In this document: in pieces, positions 27,515 to 35,808 of the stretch | Position numbering within the stretch: the stretch's first letter is position 1 | Layout of the letters: each line of letters opens with the position of its first letter | From: Propioniciclava tarda | GTDB taxonomy: Bacteria; Actinomycetota; Actinomycetes; Propionibacteriales; Propionibacteriaceae | Direction of reading: 5' to 3' | Length of the DNA stretch: 64,000 nucleotides | NCBI RefSeq assembly: GCF_900182665.1 | Contig: NZ_FXTL01000009.1 | Span: 1 to 64,000 of the forward strand | The notes under the pieces: generated by a model | Database searches by the model: none | Told to the model about the DNA's origin: nothing | Seen by the model: only the letters and a program-made list of their open reading frames with translations | Program-made: the position numbers and the translations under genes

Positions 27515-28704
27515 GTCGAGTCCTGTGCATCAACCCCGGCAGCACGTCGACGAAGATCGCGGTCTTCGACGACGAAGCCGAGGTGTGCGCAGTGACGGTC
27601 CGGCACCCCGCCGAGGAGCTGGCCGCCTTCGGACGCGTCGCCCAGCAGGCGTCCTTCCGGCGCGACCTGATTCTGGACGCCCTCGCCCAAGCGGGCTTCG
27701 GCCTCGACACCCTGGACGCCGTGGTCGGACGCGGCGGGCTGATCCGTCCGGTCGCGGGCGGGACCTACCTCGTGGACGCCGACCTGCTCGACGAGCTGCG
27801 GCACCCCACCGGTGAGCACGCGTCCAACCTGGGCGGCATCTTGGCCGTCGAGTTGGCGGCTGCGGCTCACGCTGCTCCCCGGCCCAACGGACCGGTCCCT
27901 GAGCCTGTCGAAGGGGCGCATGGGGCTTCGACAAGCTCTGCCAGCGGAGAAATCACCAGCACAGGACGTGATGGCGGTCAGGTCCAGGCGTTCATCGTGG
28001 ATCCGGTCGTCGTGGACGAGTTCGAGCCGCTGGCGCGCTACAGCGGGCATCCAGAGATCGAGCGGCGGTCGATCTTCCACGCGTTGAACCAGAAGGCCGT
28101 CGCCCGGCATGACGCGTCCGACAAGGGACGACGCTACGAGGATCTCAACCTCATCGTCGCCCACCTCGGCGGCGGCATCTCGGTGGGCGCGCATCGCCGC
28201 GGACGCGTCATCGACGTGAACAACGCCCTCGACGGTGACGGACCCTTCGCCCCCGAGCGAGCCGGCGGGCTGCCGACGGCGTCCTGGGCGAAGCTGGTGC
28301 TGTCCGGGCGCTACACCCCCGCCGAGACCAGGCGACTGCTGGCCGGGCGCGGCGGGCTCGCGTCCCTGCTCGGCACCAGCGACGCCCGCGAGGCGGAGGC
28401 CCGCGCGACGGCCGGCGACGAGCAGGCCCGCCTGGCCCTCGACGCCATGGCCTACCAGGTCGCCAAGGAGATCGGGTCCGCCGCGGCGGTGCTCGCCGGT
28501 GACGTGGACGCCATCGTCCTCACCGGCGGGCTCGCCCACGACCACGCCTTCGTCGCCGCCATCACGGCCTGCGTCTCCTTCATCGCCGACGTTGTCACCT
28601 ACCCCGGCGAGGACGAGATGCCCGCCCTGCGCGACGGAGCCCTCCGGGTGCTGCGCGGTATCGAACCCGCCAAGCTCTTCGCGGACGAGGTGCTACTCCG
28701 ATGA
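27511..28704 (+). CDS. buk: Butyrate kinase family protein (second copy)
   Basis: A 397-residue paralogue with the canonical CINPGSTSTKIAVF, VVGRGGLIRPVAGGTY, HASNLGGIL, AHLGGGISVGAH and LTGGLAHD motifs. At about residues 128-145 a CTTCGAC-type repeat (27896-27945) adds VPEPVEGAHGASTSSASG between the GGI helix and QAFIVDPVVVDEF, making it some 30 residues longer than typical. It follows ptb by ATGA overlap and overlaps the P-loop ATPase gene by 4 bases. With Ptb it would yield one ATP per acyl-CoA. Confidence 0.9.
   Translation: MSRVLCINPGSTSTKIAVFDDEAEVCAVTVRHPAEELAAFGRVAQQASFRRDLILDALAQAGFGLDTLDAVVGRGGLIRPVAGGTYLVDADLLDELRHPTGEHASNLGGILAVELAAAAHAAPRPNGPVPEPVEGAHGASTSSASGEITSTGRDGGQVQAFIVDPVVVDEFEPLARYSGHPEIERRSIFHALNQKAVARHDASDKGRRYEDLNLIVAHLGGGISVGAHRRGRVIDVNNALDGDGPFAPERAGGLPTASWAKLVLSGRYTPAETRRLLAGRGGLASLLGTSDAREAEARATAGDEQARLALDAMAYQVAKEIGSAAAVLAGDVDAIVLTGGLAHDHAFVAAITACVSFIADVVTYPGEDEMPALRDGALRVLRGIEPAKLFADEVLLR
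27896..27945. repeat. GAGCCTGTCGAAG/CTTCGACAAGCTC inverted pair inside buk
   Basis: CCCTGAGCCTGTCGAAGGGG followed by GGGGCTTCGACAAGCTCTGCC can fold as a hairpin. Translated in frame as an added surface loop of the second butyrate kinase. Confidence 0.75.
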
Positions 28705-29429
28705 ACGCGTCCCGCTTCTCCACGATCGGCTCCCTGACGGGTCAGACGCCGAGCGGGGCCGAGCCGGTCCGGATCATCTGCGGCCACTACGGCAGCGGCA
28801 AGACCGAGTTCGCCGTGAACCTCGCCCTCCGCGAGGCGCACGCCGGACATCGCGTCGCCCTCGCCGACCTCGACATCGTCAACCCCTACTTCCGTTCGCG
28901 CGAGCGCGCCGACCTCCTGGAGGCGTCCGGCATCCGGGTGATCAGCTCGAGCCTCGGCCACATCACCACGCTCGAGATCCCGGCGATCTCGGCCGAGATC
29001 CGCGGACCCCTCGCCGAGCCCGACACCCAGGTCATCCTCGACATGGGCGGCGACTCGACCGGCGCCAAGATCCTGGCCCAGTTCTACGCGGACGTCCACC
29101 GCCGCGAGTCCGAGCTGCTGCTGGTCGTGAACGCGTACCGCCCAGAGACCACCACGCTCGAGGGCGTCCTGGGCCACCTCGAACAGATCGAGTTCACCAC
29201 GCGGCTCACCGTGACCGGCCTGGTGTCGGCCACCCACCTGCTCCGGGACACCACGGTCGACGACGTCCGCGTCGGCCTGGAACTCTGCCGGGAGGTCAGC
29301 CGCGCGTGCGGCGTCCGACTGGCCTTTGTCGCCGCGATACCGGACGCCCTCGCGGCACTTGACCCCGGCGAGGCCGGGGACGCGGAACTGCTCCCGGTGG
29401 GGATGCACCTACGAGATGAATGGATGTGA
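28701..29429 (+). CDS. P-loop ATPase of the VOR operon
   Basis: A 242-residue SIMIBI-class NTPase (MinD/CobQ/CooC-like) with P-loop CGHYGSGKTEFAVN, DLDIVNPYFRSRE, and Walker B ILDMGGDSTGAK. Similar ATP-binding proteins are commonly found beside 2-oxoacid:ferredoxin oxidoreductase genes of anaerobes (recalled); they may help cofactor insertion or assembly, but no role is proven. It overlaps buk and the ferredoxin gene. Confidence 0.75.
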   Translation: MNASRFSTIGSLTGQTPSGAEPVRIICGHYGSGKTEFAVNLALREAHAGHRVALADLDIVNPYFRSRERADLLEASGIRVISSSLGHITTLEIPAISAEIRGPLAEPDTQVILDMGGDSTGAKILAQFYADVHRRESELLLVVNAYRPETTTLEGVLGHLEQIEFTTRLTVTGLVSATHLLRDTTVDDVRVGLELCREVSRACGVRLAFVAAIPDALAALDPGEAGDAELLPVGMHLRDEWM

Positions 29430-29434
29430 GGCAG

Positions 29435-29692
29435 ATGGCCAAGGGTTCTGCGGCTTTCGAGGGTGAGCTCTGCAAGGGCTGCGGCTTGTGCGTCAACGCC
29501 TGCCCGCAGCATGCCCTCGAGATGGACCAGACGGTGATCAACCGCAAGGGCTACCATCCGGCGCATTTCATCGCCGGACGCGAGCACGAGTGCATCGGCT
29601 GCGCGATGTGCGCGGTCATGTGCCCGGACCAGGGGATCGAGGTCGAGAAGTTCGACCGCGTGACCCCATCGGACGCCGAGGCGAAGGGCTAG
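29435..29692 (+). CDS. vorC: 2-oxoacid:ferredoxin oxidoreductase, ferredoxin-like subunit
   Basis: An 85-residue 2x[4Fe-4S] protein. The two cluster motifs are CKGCGLCVNACP and CIGCAMCAVMCP, each followed by hydrophobic residues as in KorD/VorC. It shuttles electrons from the TPP subunit to external ferredoxin. ATG 29435 (MAKGSAAFEGELCKGCGLC) fits the family start; an in-frame ATG at 29420 would overlap the ATPase stop. Two bases separate its stop from vorB. Confidence 0.9.
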   Translation: MAKGSAAFEGELCKGCGLCVNACPQHALEMDQTVINRKGYHPAHFIAGREHECIGCAMCAVMCPDQGIEVEKFDRVTPSDAEAKG

Positions 29693-29694
29693 CC

Positions 29695-30807
29695 ATGACG
29701 AAGATCCTGATGAAGGGCAACGAGGCCATCGGCGCCGCCGCGATCGCCGCAGGGTGCCGGTACTTCTTCGGCTACCCGATCACGCCGCAGAGCGAGCTGC
29801 CCGAGTACATGAGCCGCCACCTGCCGGGCGCGGGCGGGGTGTTCGTGCAGTCGGAGAGCGAGGTGTCCGCGATCAACATGTGTTACGGCGCCTCGGGCGC
29901 GGGCGCGCGGGTGATGACGGGATCGTCCTCGCCGGGCATCGCGCTGAAGCAGGAGGGCATCTCCTACCTTGCCGGCGCCGAGTTGCCGTGCGTCATCGTG
30001 AACATCGTCCGCGGCGGCCCGGGGCTCGGCGGCATCCAGCCGGCGCAGAGCGACTACAACCAGGCCACGCGTGGCGGCGGCGACGGCGACTACAAGCTGC
30101 TCGTCTACGCCCCCTCGACCGTGCAAGAGATGGTCGACCTGGTGGGCGAGGCCTTCGACAAGGCCGACCTCTACCGCAACCCCGTGATGATCGTCGGCGA
30201 CGGCATGCTCGGCCAGATGATGGAGCCCGTCGAGATCGGACGGACGCCCGCGGCGTCCCCGATCGAGAAGCCTTGGGCGACGACGGGCGTGGCGACCCAT
30301 CCCGGACGCCGCAACATCATCAACTCGCTGTTCCTCAAGCCCGAGGAGCTCGAAGCCCACGTCAAGCACCTGTTCGACAAGTACGAGGCGATGAGGGCCA
30401 ACGAGGTCCGCGTGGAGGAGCTGGGCGTCGAGGGCGCCGACCTGGTGCTCGTGGCCTACGGTACAACCGCCCGCATCGCGAAGTCGGCGATCGCGCACCT
30501 GGCCGACGAGGGCATCAAGGTGGGGCTGATCAGGCCGATCACGCTCTTCCCGTTCCCGATGGGGTCGTTCGCCACGCTGCCGGAGCGCGTCAAGGACCTG
30601 CTCGTCGTCGAGATGAGCATGGGCCAGATGATCGACGACGTCCGCATCGCGAACGAGGGACGCCGTCGCATCCACTTCGTCGGACGCACCGGCGGCATGA
30701 TTCCGACCCCGGCGCTCATCGTGGACGCCGTGAAGTCCATCCTGGACGGCCAGCCGGGCGATGCGCCCCTCAACGCCGTCGGACCCCAGAAGGGAGACAG
30801 GCGATGA
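29695..30807 (+). CDS. vorB: Branched-chain 2-oxoacid:ferredoxin oxidoreductase, alpha subunit VorB
   Basis: The 370-residue alpha (pyrimidine-binding) subunit. Its start MTKILMKGNEAIGAAAIAAG, the FFGYPITPQSELPEYMSR stretch, the GASGAGARVMTGSSSPGI motif and IVRGGPGLGGIQPAQSDY match the 3-methyl-2-oxobutanoate dehydrogenase VorB group as I know it, rather than pyruvate or 2-oxoglutarate forms. It catalyses, with VorA and VorG, CoA- and ferredoxin-dependent decarboxylation of 2-oxoisovalerate and its analogues. It overlaps vorA by ATGA. Confidence 0.9.
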   Translation: MTKILMKGNEAIGAAAIAAGCRYFFGYPITPQSELPEYMSRHLPGAGGVFVQSESEVSAINMCYGASGAGARVMTGSSSPGIALKQEGISYLAGAELPCVIVNIVRGGPGLGGIQPAQSDYNQATRGGGDGDYKLLVYAPSTVQEMVDLVGEAFDKADLYRNPVMIVGDGMLGQMMEPVEIGRTPAASPIEKPWATTGVATHPGRRNIINSLFLKPEELEAHVKHLFDKYEAMRANEVRVEELGVEGADLVLVAYGTTARIAKSAIAHLADEGIKVGLIRPITLFPFPMGSFATLPERVKDLLVVEMSMGQMIDDVRIANEGRRRIHFVGRTGGMIPTPALIVDAVKSILDGQPGDAPLNAVGPQKGDRR

Positions 30808-31655
30808 CCACCGCCTTCAAGCGCACCCTCGGCCTCACCACCCACGAGACGCACTACTGCCCCGGCTGCACGCACGGGATCGTCCACCGGCTCGTCGGCG
30901 AGGTGCTCGAAGAGCTCGGCGTCATCGACATCTCTGTCGCCGTGGTGCCGGTCGGCTGCTCGACGCTCGCGTACGACTACTTCAACTGTGACGTGAGCCA
31001 GTCGTCTCACGGACGGGCGCCCGCGGTGGCCACCGGCATCAAGCGGGTGCTGCCCGACAACGTCGTGTTCACCTACCAGGGCGACGGCGACCTCGCGTCC
31101 ATCGGGACGGCCGAGATCGTGCACGCGGCGCACCGGTCCGAGAACATCACGGTGATCTTCGCCAACAACGCCATCTACGGCATGACGGGCGGCCAGATGG
31201 CCCCCACGACGCTGATCGGCCAGAAGACCACGACGTCGCCGTACGGGCGCGATCCGTACGCGGCCGGCTACCCGCTGCGGGTCTCGGAGATGCTGGCGCA
31301 GATCCCGGGGGCGTCCTTCGTCGAGCGGGTGGCGTCCGACACGCCGCCGCACGTGAAGGCGGCGAAGAAGGCCATCAAGCGGGCCTTCGAGGTGCAGCTG
31401 GCCGGCGAGGGGTTCTCGATCGTCGAGGTGCTCACCACCTGCCCGACGAACTGGGGCATCGACCCCGTCGAGGCGCTCACCTGGCTCAAGGAAAACATGA
31501 TCCCGTACTACCCGCTGGGCAACCTGCGGGACCCGAAGAAGGAAGCCGCCGCGCTCGCCGGCATCGCCCGCCGCGAGCCGACGCCGATGGCCCAACAGCC
31601 GATCCCTGAGCAAGGACGCGCAGCGTCCGCGTCGAAGGAGAGCGACCATGCATAA
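30804..31655 (+). CDS. vorA: 2-oxoacid:ferredoxin oxidoreductase, beta (TPP) subunit VorA
   Basis: The 283-residue TPP-binding subunit. Cluster/TPP landmarks are YCPGCTHGIVHRL, GCSTLAYDYF and the TPP motif GDGDLASIGTAEIVHAAHR...NNAIYGMTGGQ (broken here). The C-terminus is extended by a polar tail. It oxidatively decarboxylates the branched-chain 2-oxoacid. The gene overlaps vorB by four bases and vorG by eight. Confidence 0.92.
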   Translation: MTTAFKRTLGLTTHETHYCPGCTHGIVHRLVGEVLEELGVIDISVAVVPVGCSTLAYDYFNCDVSQSSHGRAPAVATGIKRVLPDNVVFTYQGDGDLASIGTAEIVHAAHRSENITVIFANNAIYGMTGGQMAPTTLIGQKTTTSPYGRDPYAAGYPLRVSEMLAQIPGASFVERVASDTPPHVKAAKKAIKRAFEVQLAGEGFSIVEVLTTCPTNWGIDPVEALTWLKENMIPYYPLGNLRDPKKEAAALAGIARREPTPMAQQPIPEQGRAASASKESDHA

Positions 31656-32211
31656 CGAGCGCATCATCCTGGCCGGGTTCGGCGGTCAGGGGATCATGAC
31701 GATGGGCCAGCTCCTCGCCCAGGCGGCCCTCGACGAGGGACGCCAGACCTCCTGGCTGCCCAGCTACGGACCCGAGATGCGCGGCGGCACTGCCAACTGC
31801 GACGTCATCGTGGACGACGCCCCAGTGGCGTCCCCGATCATCCACGGGGACGCGACGAGCGTCATCATCATGAACCTGCCGTCGATGAAGTTCGTCGAGG
31901 ACCTGATCCCCGGCGGCGCTGCGCTGATCAACTCGTCGCTCATCGACGACCGCGTCGACCGCGACGACGTCCGCGCGTTCTACGTGCCGGCGAACGAGCT
32001 GGCCGATCGGGCGGGCAACCTCAAGACGACCAACATGGTCATGCTGGGCGCGTTCTGCGAGATGACCAGCTGCGTGGACGCCGAGAGTGTCCTGCACGCC
32101 ATGCAGGCCAAGCTCGGGGAGAAGAAGGCCCACCTGATGACCGTGAACCGCGCGGCCTTCGCCGCGGGCGCGGACGCGGTGCGCGAGCAGCTGGCCTTGT
32201 CGCCGTCGTAA
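31648..32211 (+). CDS. vorG: 2-oxoacid:ferredoxin oxidoreductase, gamma subunit
   Basis: A 187-residue gamma subunit with the conserved start IILAGFGGQGIMTMGQLLAQAA, PSYGPEMRGGTANCDVIV and the NMVMLGAFCEMT motif. It completes the VOR complex. This is the last gene of the buk-ptb-buk-vor operon; a strong inverted repeat follows at 32272. Confidence 0.93.
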   Translation: MHNERIILAGFGGQGIMTMGQLLAQAALDEGRQTSWLPSYGPEMRGGTANCDVIVDDAPVASPIIHGDATSVIIMNLPSMKFVEDLIPGGAALINSSLIDDRVDRDDVRAFYVPANELADRAGNLKTTNMVMLGAFCEMTSCVDAESVLHAMQAKLGEKKAHLMTVNRAAFAAGADAVREQLALSPS

Positions 32212-32271
32212 CGGACCCCTGATCACGCCACGTGCGGACCGGCGCCAGCGGCGTCCGGGGGGTTAAAAGTG

Positions 32272-32306
32272 GCGGTCCGATCGGTGCTGAGTTCCGATCG
32301 GACCGC
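32272..32306. terminator. Hairpin after the vor operon
   Basis: GCGGTCCGATCGG (32272-32284) and CCGATCGGACCGC (32294-32306) form a perfect 13-bp stem with a nine-base loop, 60 bases past the vorG stop and before the regulator gene. No U-tract follows on the plus strand; on the minus strand it is followed by ACTTTTAA. Could be terminator or operator. Confidence 0.55.
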
Positions 32307-32474
32307 GGGGCTCGGAGAACCAGTCCGAACCGCATGACGCACAGGGACGCGTCTGACGTGAAAGCTGGTCGGTGGCTTCGCGGGCCACCCCTGCCCAGGC
32401 GGCCGCCGGGATTGTTCGATGCAATTACCCAACTCTTGATCAGGGGCTGCCACCGCAGACGCTACGGTGCGGGA

Positions 32475-33272
32475 GTGGCGACGGAGTCAAGCACCTCCCC
32501 GGCGGTGGGCCGGGCGCTCGACATCCTCACGTACCTGGCGCACCGCACCGGGACGGTCGAGGCGTCCTCCATCGCGCGCGATCTGGGGCTGCCGCGTTCG
32601 TCGACCTATCACATCCTCACGGTGCTGGCGGCGCGCGGTTTCGTCGTCTACGTGCCGGAGGCGCGCGGCTACGCGCTGGGCGCCGCCGCGCATCATTTGG
32701 GCAACCCCTACGACGCCCACGATCAGCTCGAGCGGCTGGCGCGTCCGGTGATGCAGGGCCTCGCTGAGCGCCTCGAGATCGTCGTGCATCTCGGCGTCCT
32801 GCGCGGCAATCACACGCTGTACTTGCGCAAGGAGCATCCGTCCCGCGACCCCGAACTGGAGCCCGCGCTGATCACGGCGGTCGGCGTCCTGCTGCCCGCG
32901 CACCTCACCGCCAACGGACGCGCGATGCTCGCCCACCTCGGGTCCGCCAACCTGGACGCGTTGTATGCGCGGCCGTCCGACTTCGTCACCCGCACCGGAC
33001 GCGGCCCCCGCTCGCTGCCGGAGCTGGCGTCCGAGCTGGCGGTCGAGCGCCAGCGCGGCTGGTCGGAGGAAGTCGGGCTCGTCACCCCCGGCCTGCGCTC
33101 GGCCGGCGCTGCGGTGTTCGACCTGCACGGTCTGCCCGTGGCCGCGTTGAGCTGCACGTGGCGGTCGCGTGTGGCCCTGCGCACCTCGGACGCCGTCGTC
33201 GCGGCGCTGCGTGCGGGGGCGTCCGAGTTGACGCGCCGGATGCAGGGCCGCGAGCCAGGGCGTCCGGCATGA
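32475..33272 (+). CDS. IclR-family transcriptional regulator
   Basis: A 265-residue regulator. The N-terminal winged helix (VGRALDILTYLAH, LGLPRSSTYHILTVLAARG) is followed by an IclR effector-binding domain (LEIVVHLGVLRGN, LLPAHLTANGRAMLAHL, VGLVTPGLRSAGAAVFD). The GTG start at 32475 is chosen as it leads straight into the domain; its ribosome site is weak. It is convergent with hutH, and IclR proteins commonly bind palindromes of 12-15 bases, so it is a reasonable candidate for the TCTCGGATCACAGA motif seen before three hut genes. It could instead control the vor operon upstream. Confidence 0.85.
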   Translation: MATESSTSPAVGRALDILTYLAHRTGTVEASSIARDLGLPRSSTYHILTVLAARGFVVYVPEARGYALGAAAHHLGNPYDAHDQLERLARPVMQGLAERLEIVVHLGVLRGNHTLYLRKEHPSRDPELEPALITAVGVLLPAHLTANGRAMLAHLGSANLDALYARPSDFVTRTGRGPRSLPELASELAVERQRGWSEEVGLVTPGLRSAGAAVFDLHGLPVAALSCTWRSRVALRTSDAVVAALRAGASELTRRMQGREPGRPA

Positions 33273-33302
33273 GCCAGGCGCCGGTGGGAGCCGGACGGCA
33301 CG

Positions 33303-33410
33303 GACCTGCGGACCTGGTCGCTGACGCTGGACGCCTCGGAGTCGGCCGAGTCGCTCTACGAGCGGTGGGACGCCGCGGTCGCCCGGTCTCGGGCGCTAAC
33401 CCTCTCAGGC
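33303..33410 (+). pseudogene. Short remnant resembling a DinB/DUF664 protein
   Basis: One frame reads DLRTWSLTLDASESAESLYE then RWDAAVARSRALT, reminiscent of the C-terminal part of DinB/DUF664-type mycothiol-dependent proteins (E-S-x-E-x-L-x-x-x-W-D-x-A-V-A-R-S-R). No start codon or N-terminal half exists. Only about 36 residues are recognisable; the resemblance is from memory. Confidence 0.35.
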
Positions 33411-33425
33411 TTCCGGGCCCGAGGC

Positions 33426-34964
33426 CTACGCCAGCGGACCCGTGACCCTCTCGGCGGCCGCTACGAGGCGTCCGGACTTCACGAACTCGACCGTCGCCTC
33501 GATCTCGGGCGACAGGAACCGGTCCGGTCCCGGGCCGGCCACGCCCTCGCGCAGGGCCGCGACGACGGCGGCCGTCGCGGGGGCGGACCCGAGCCCGCGC
33601 AGGTCGATCGACCGGGCCGCGCTCAGGGCCTCGCACGCCAACACCCGAGCGAGGCCGTCCAGCGAGCGGCGCAGCTTGCGTCCGGCGTGCCAGCCGAGGG
33701 AGACGTGGTCCTCCTGCATCGCCGAGCTCGGGATCGAGTCGACGGACGCCGGCGCGGCCAGCCGCTTCAGCTCGGCGACGATGCCGGCCTGGGTGTACTG
33801 CAGGATCATGTGTCCGGAGTCCACGCCGGGGTCGTCGGCGAGGAACGGGGGCAGCCCGTTGGACCGCTTCACGTCGAGCATCCGGTCGGTGCGGCGCTCC
33901 GAGATGGACGCCAGGTCCGCGGCGGCGATGGCGAGGAAGTCGAGCACGTACCCGACCGGCGCGCCATGGAAGTTGCCGTTCGACTCGACCCGCCCGTCTG
34001 GCGTGACGACCGGGTTGTCGATCGCCGAGGCCAGCTCGTGGCCGGCGATTCGGCGGGCGTGATCGAGCGTGTCGCGTCCGGCGCCTGCGACCTGCGGGGC
34101 GCACCGCAGCGAGTAGGCGTCCTGGACGATGGGGCAGTGCGGGTCGTCGCGGTGCGAGGCCACGATCGGCGAATCGGCCAGCGCGAGCCGCATGTTGGCC
34201 GCCGCCGCCTGCTGCCCGGGCTGCGGACGCATCCCGACCAGGTCGGGGGCCAGCACGTGGTCGGTGCCCAGCAGCGCCTCGACCGACATGGCCGCGACAA
34301 CGTCGGACGCCGTGAGCAGGCGTCCGAAGTCGTGGCAGGCCAGGACGAGCATCCCGAGCATGCCGTCGGTGCCGTTGATGAGGGCGAGTCCCTCCTTCTC
34401 GGCGAGGGTCAGCGGATCGATGCCCGCCGCGGCCAGCGCCTCGCCGGCCGGACGGACCGCTCCCGAGGCGTCCCGGACCTCCCCCTCGCCCAGCAGGGCC
34501 AACGCGCAATGCGCGAGCGGCGCGAGGTCGCCCGAGCACCCCAGCGAGCCGTACTCACGCACGATCGGCGTGATGCCGGCGTTGAGCGCGGCGGCGTAGG
34601 TTTGAACGACGATCGGCCGGACGCCAGTCCGCGCGGTGCACAGCGTCGACAGCCGCAGCAGCATCAGCGCCCGGACCACCTCCCGCTCGACCTCCGGCCC
34701 CGACCCCGCCGCGTGCGACCGGATCAGCGACAGCTGCAACTGCGCACGCCGCTCGACCGGGATGTGCTTGGTCGCCAACGCCCCGAATCCGGTCGACACC
34801 CCGTACACCGGACGCTCCGCCGCAGCCAGCGCCTCGACGTGCCGCCGGGTCGCGCCGACGGCGTCCAGGCACTCGTCCGTGACCTCGACCCGGACGCCGT
34901 CGCGGGCGACCGCGACGACCTCAGCTGGGGTGAGGGGACCGATTCCGAGGCGCACGACGTCCAT
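33426..34964 (-). CDS. hutH: Histidine ammonia-lyase
   Basis: First step of histidine breakdown: histidine to urocanate and ammonia. The 512-residue protein has YGVSTGFGALATKHI, the MIO prosthetic-group tripeptide C143-S144-G145 in SLGCSGDLAPLAH (Cys instead of the common Ala; the family signature permits it), INGTDGMLGML, SLRCAPQVAGAGRDTLDHA and the SSAMQEDHVSLG loop. The ATG at 34964 gives the family N-terminus; an in-frame ATG at 35078 would cover the operator motif. The hut box lies 53 bases upstream. It is convergent with the IclR gene. Confidence 0.95.
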   Translation of the reverse strand: MDVVRLGIGPLTPAEVVAVARDGVRVEVTDECLDAVGATRRHVEALAAAERPVYGVSTGFGALATKHIPVERRAQLQLSLIRSHAAGSGPEVEREVVRALMLLRLSTLCTARTGVRPIVVQTYAAALNAGITPIVREYGSLGCSGDLAPLAHCALALLGEGEVRDASGAVRPAGEALAAAGIDPLTLAEKEGLALINGTDGMLGMLVLACHDFGRLLTASDVVAAMSVEALLGTDHVLAPDLVGMRPQPGQQAAAANMRLALADSPIVASHRDDPHCPIVQDAYSLRCAPQVAGAGRDTLDHARRIAGHELASAIDNPVVTPDGRVESNGNFHGAPVGYVLDFLAIAAADLASISERRTDRMLDVKRSNGLPPFLADDPGVDSGHMILQYTQAGIVAELKRLAAPASVDSIPSSAMQEDHVSLGWHAGRKLRRSLDGLARVLACEALSAARSIDLRGLGSAPATAAVVAALREGVAGPGPDRFLSPEIEATVEFVKSGRLVAAAERVTGPLA

Positions 34965-35016
34965 GGTGGTCACTGTGTCGTCCGGACGCCGCGGGCGCGA
35001 GTCGGCGTCCGGGGCA

Positions 35017-35030
35017 TCTCGGATCACAGA
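35017..35030. promoter_or_regulatory. Candidate hut operator upstream of hutH
   Basis: TCTCGGATCACAGA, identical to the 14-mer before hutU, 53 bases from the hutH start (as at ftcD). An inverted CCGGACGCC/GGCGTCCGG pair (34982-34990 and 35004-35012) lies between operator and start. Confidence 0.6.
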
Positions 35031-35142
35031 CTGGTGGGCCTGGGTGGGGCGGCCTTCACCGGGGGTCGTGGGGGTCATGGGCCGGGTTGTCGCACTAGCC
35101 GAAGATCACCCACGGGTTCGCTGACGCGCTCTGGAGGCGACC

Positions 35143-35198
35143 GACGCGGTTTGAGAGCCCGCCGCTGCGAACCCACCCAGCAGCCTCCAAACCGCGTC
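35143..35198. terminator. Hairpin downstream of the TetR gene
   Basis: GACGCGGTTTG (35143-35153) and CAAACCGCGTC (35188-35198) make a perfect 11-bp stem with a 34-base loop between the TetR gene and hutH, both on the minus strand. Probably ends the TetR transcript. Confidence 0.5.
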
Positions 35199-35231
35199 CG
35201 TCTAACCGCCGACCCGAGGCAGCCGGATGAA

Positions 35232-35804
35232 TCACCTCAGCAGCTTCGCCACCGCGAGAGCCACGTCGGCACGGACGGCGCCCTCGGGGCGAGGCGCGTA
35301 CAGCAGTTGGCTGGCCAGGCCCTGGGCCAGCGCCAGCCAGAGCCGCGCGACGGCGTCCGGATCAACCGTGCTCGGCACCTCCCCCTCGCCGATCGAGCGA
35401 CGGACGAGCAGCGCGAGTTGGCTTGTCAGTTCGTGGTCGCTCGCGGCGATGGCGGCGCCGATCGCGGGGTCGTAAGCGGCCAGCTCCGAGAAGGCGTTCG
35501 CCTGCAGTTGGGAGTCGCGGCGGACGGCGTCCAGGGGCAGGACGGACAGGAGCAACTCGGTCAGCCAGCCGTGGAGGGTGGGGCGTCCGGGCTCGCCGAG
35601 GGCGGCGGACGCCGCCGTGGCGCGGAGGCGGGAGACCATGGCGGCGAGCATCACGTTCTTGGAGGGGAACGCCTTCTGGACCGCGCCCACCGACAACCCG
35701 GCCTCGGCGGCGACTGTTCGGAAGGTAACGCCCGCGAGACCGTCCCGGGCCAGCAACGCTAAAGCGACGTCGGCGAGCCCGGTTTGGCGCGGGGTCAGGT
35801 CCAT
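35232..35804 (-). CDS. TetR-family transcriptional regulator
   Basis: A 190-residue repressor. The N-terminal helix-turn-helix VTFRTVAAEAGLSVGAVQKAF is TetR-like; the C-terminal ligand domain is divergent. It lies four bases downstream of a small membrane-protein gene, and two tandem palindromes (36166-36200) stand before that unit, so autoregulation is likely. Function of the controlled membrane protein is unknown. Confidence 0.85.
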   Translation of the reverse strand: MDLTPRQTGLADVALALLARDGLAGVTFRTVAAEAGLSVGAVQKAFPSKNVMLAAMVSRLRATAASAALGEPGRPTLHGWLTELLLSVLPLDAVRRDSQLQANAFSELAAYDPAIGAAIAASDHELTSQLALLVRRSIGEGEVPSTVDPDAVARLWLALAQGLASQLLYAPRPEGAVRADVALAVAKLLR

Positions 35805-35808
35805 GGGC

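Noticed and set aside
35016-35078. Earlier start for hutH at 35078
   Set aside because: It would put the hut operator inside the coding region and the added residues are low-complexity, unlike the family start.
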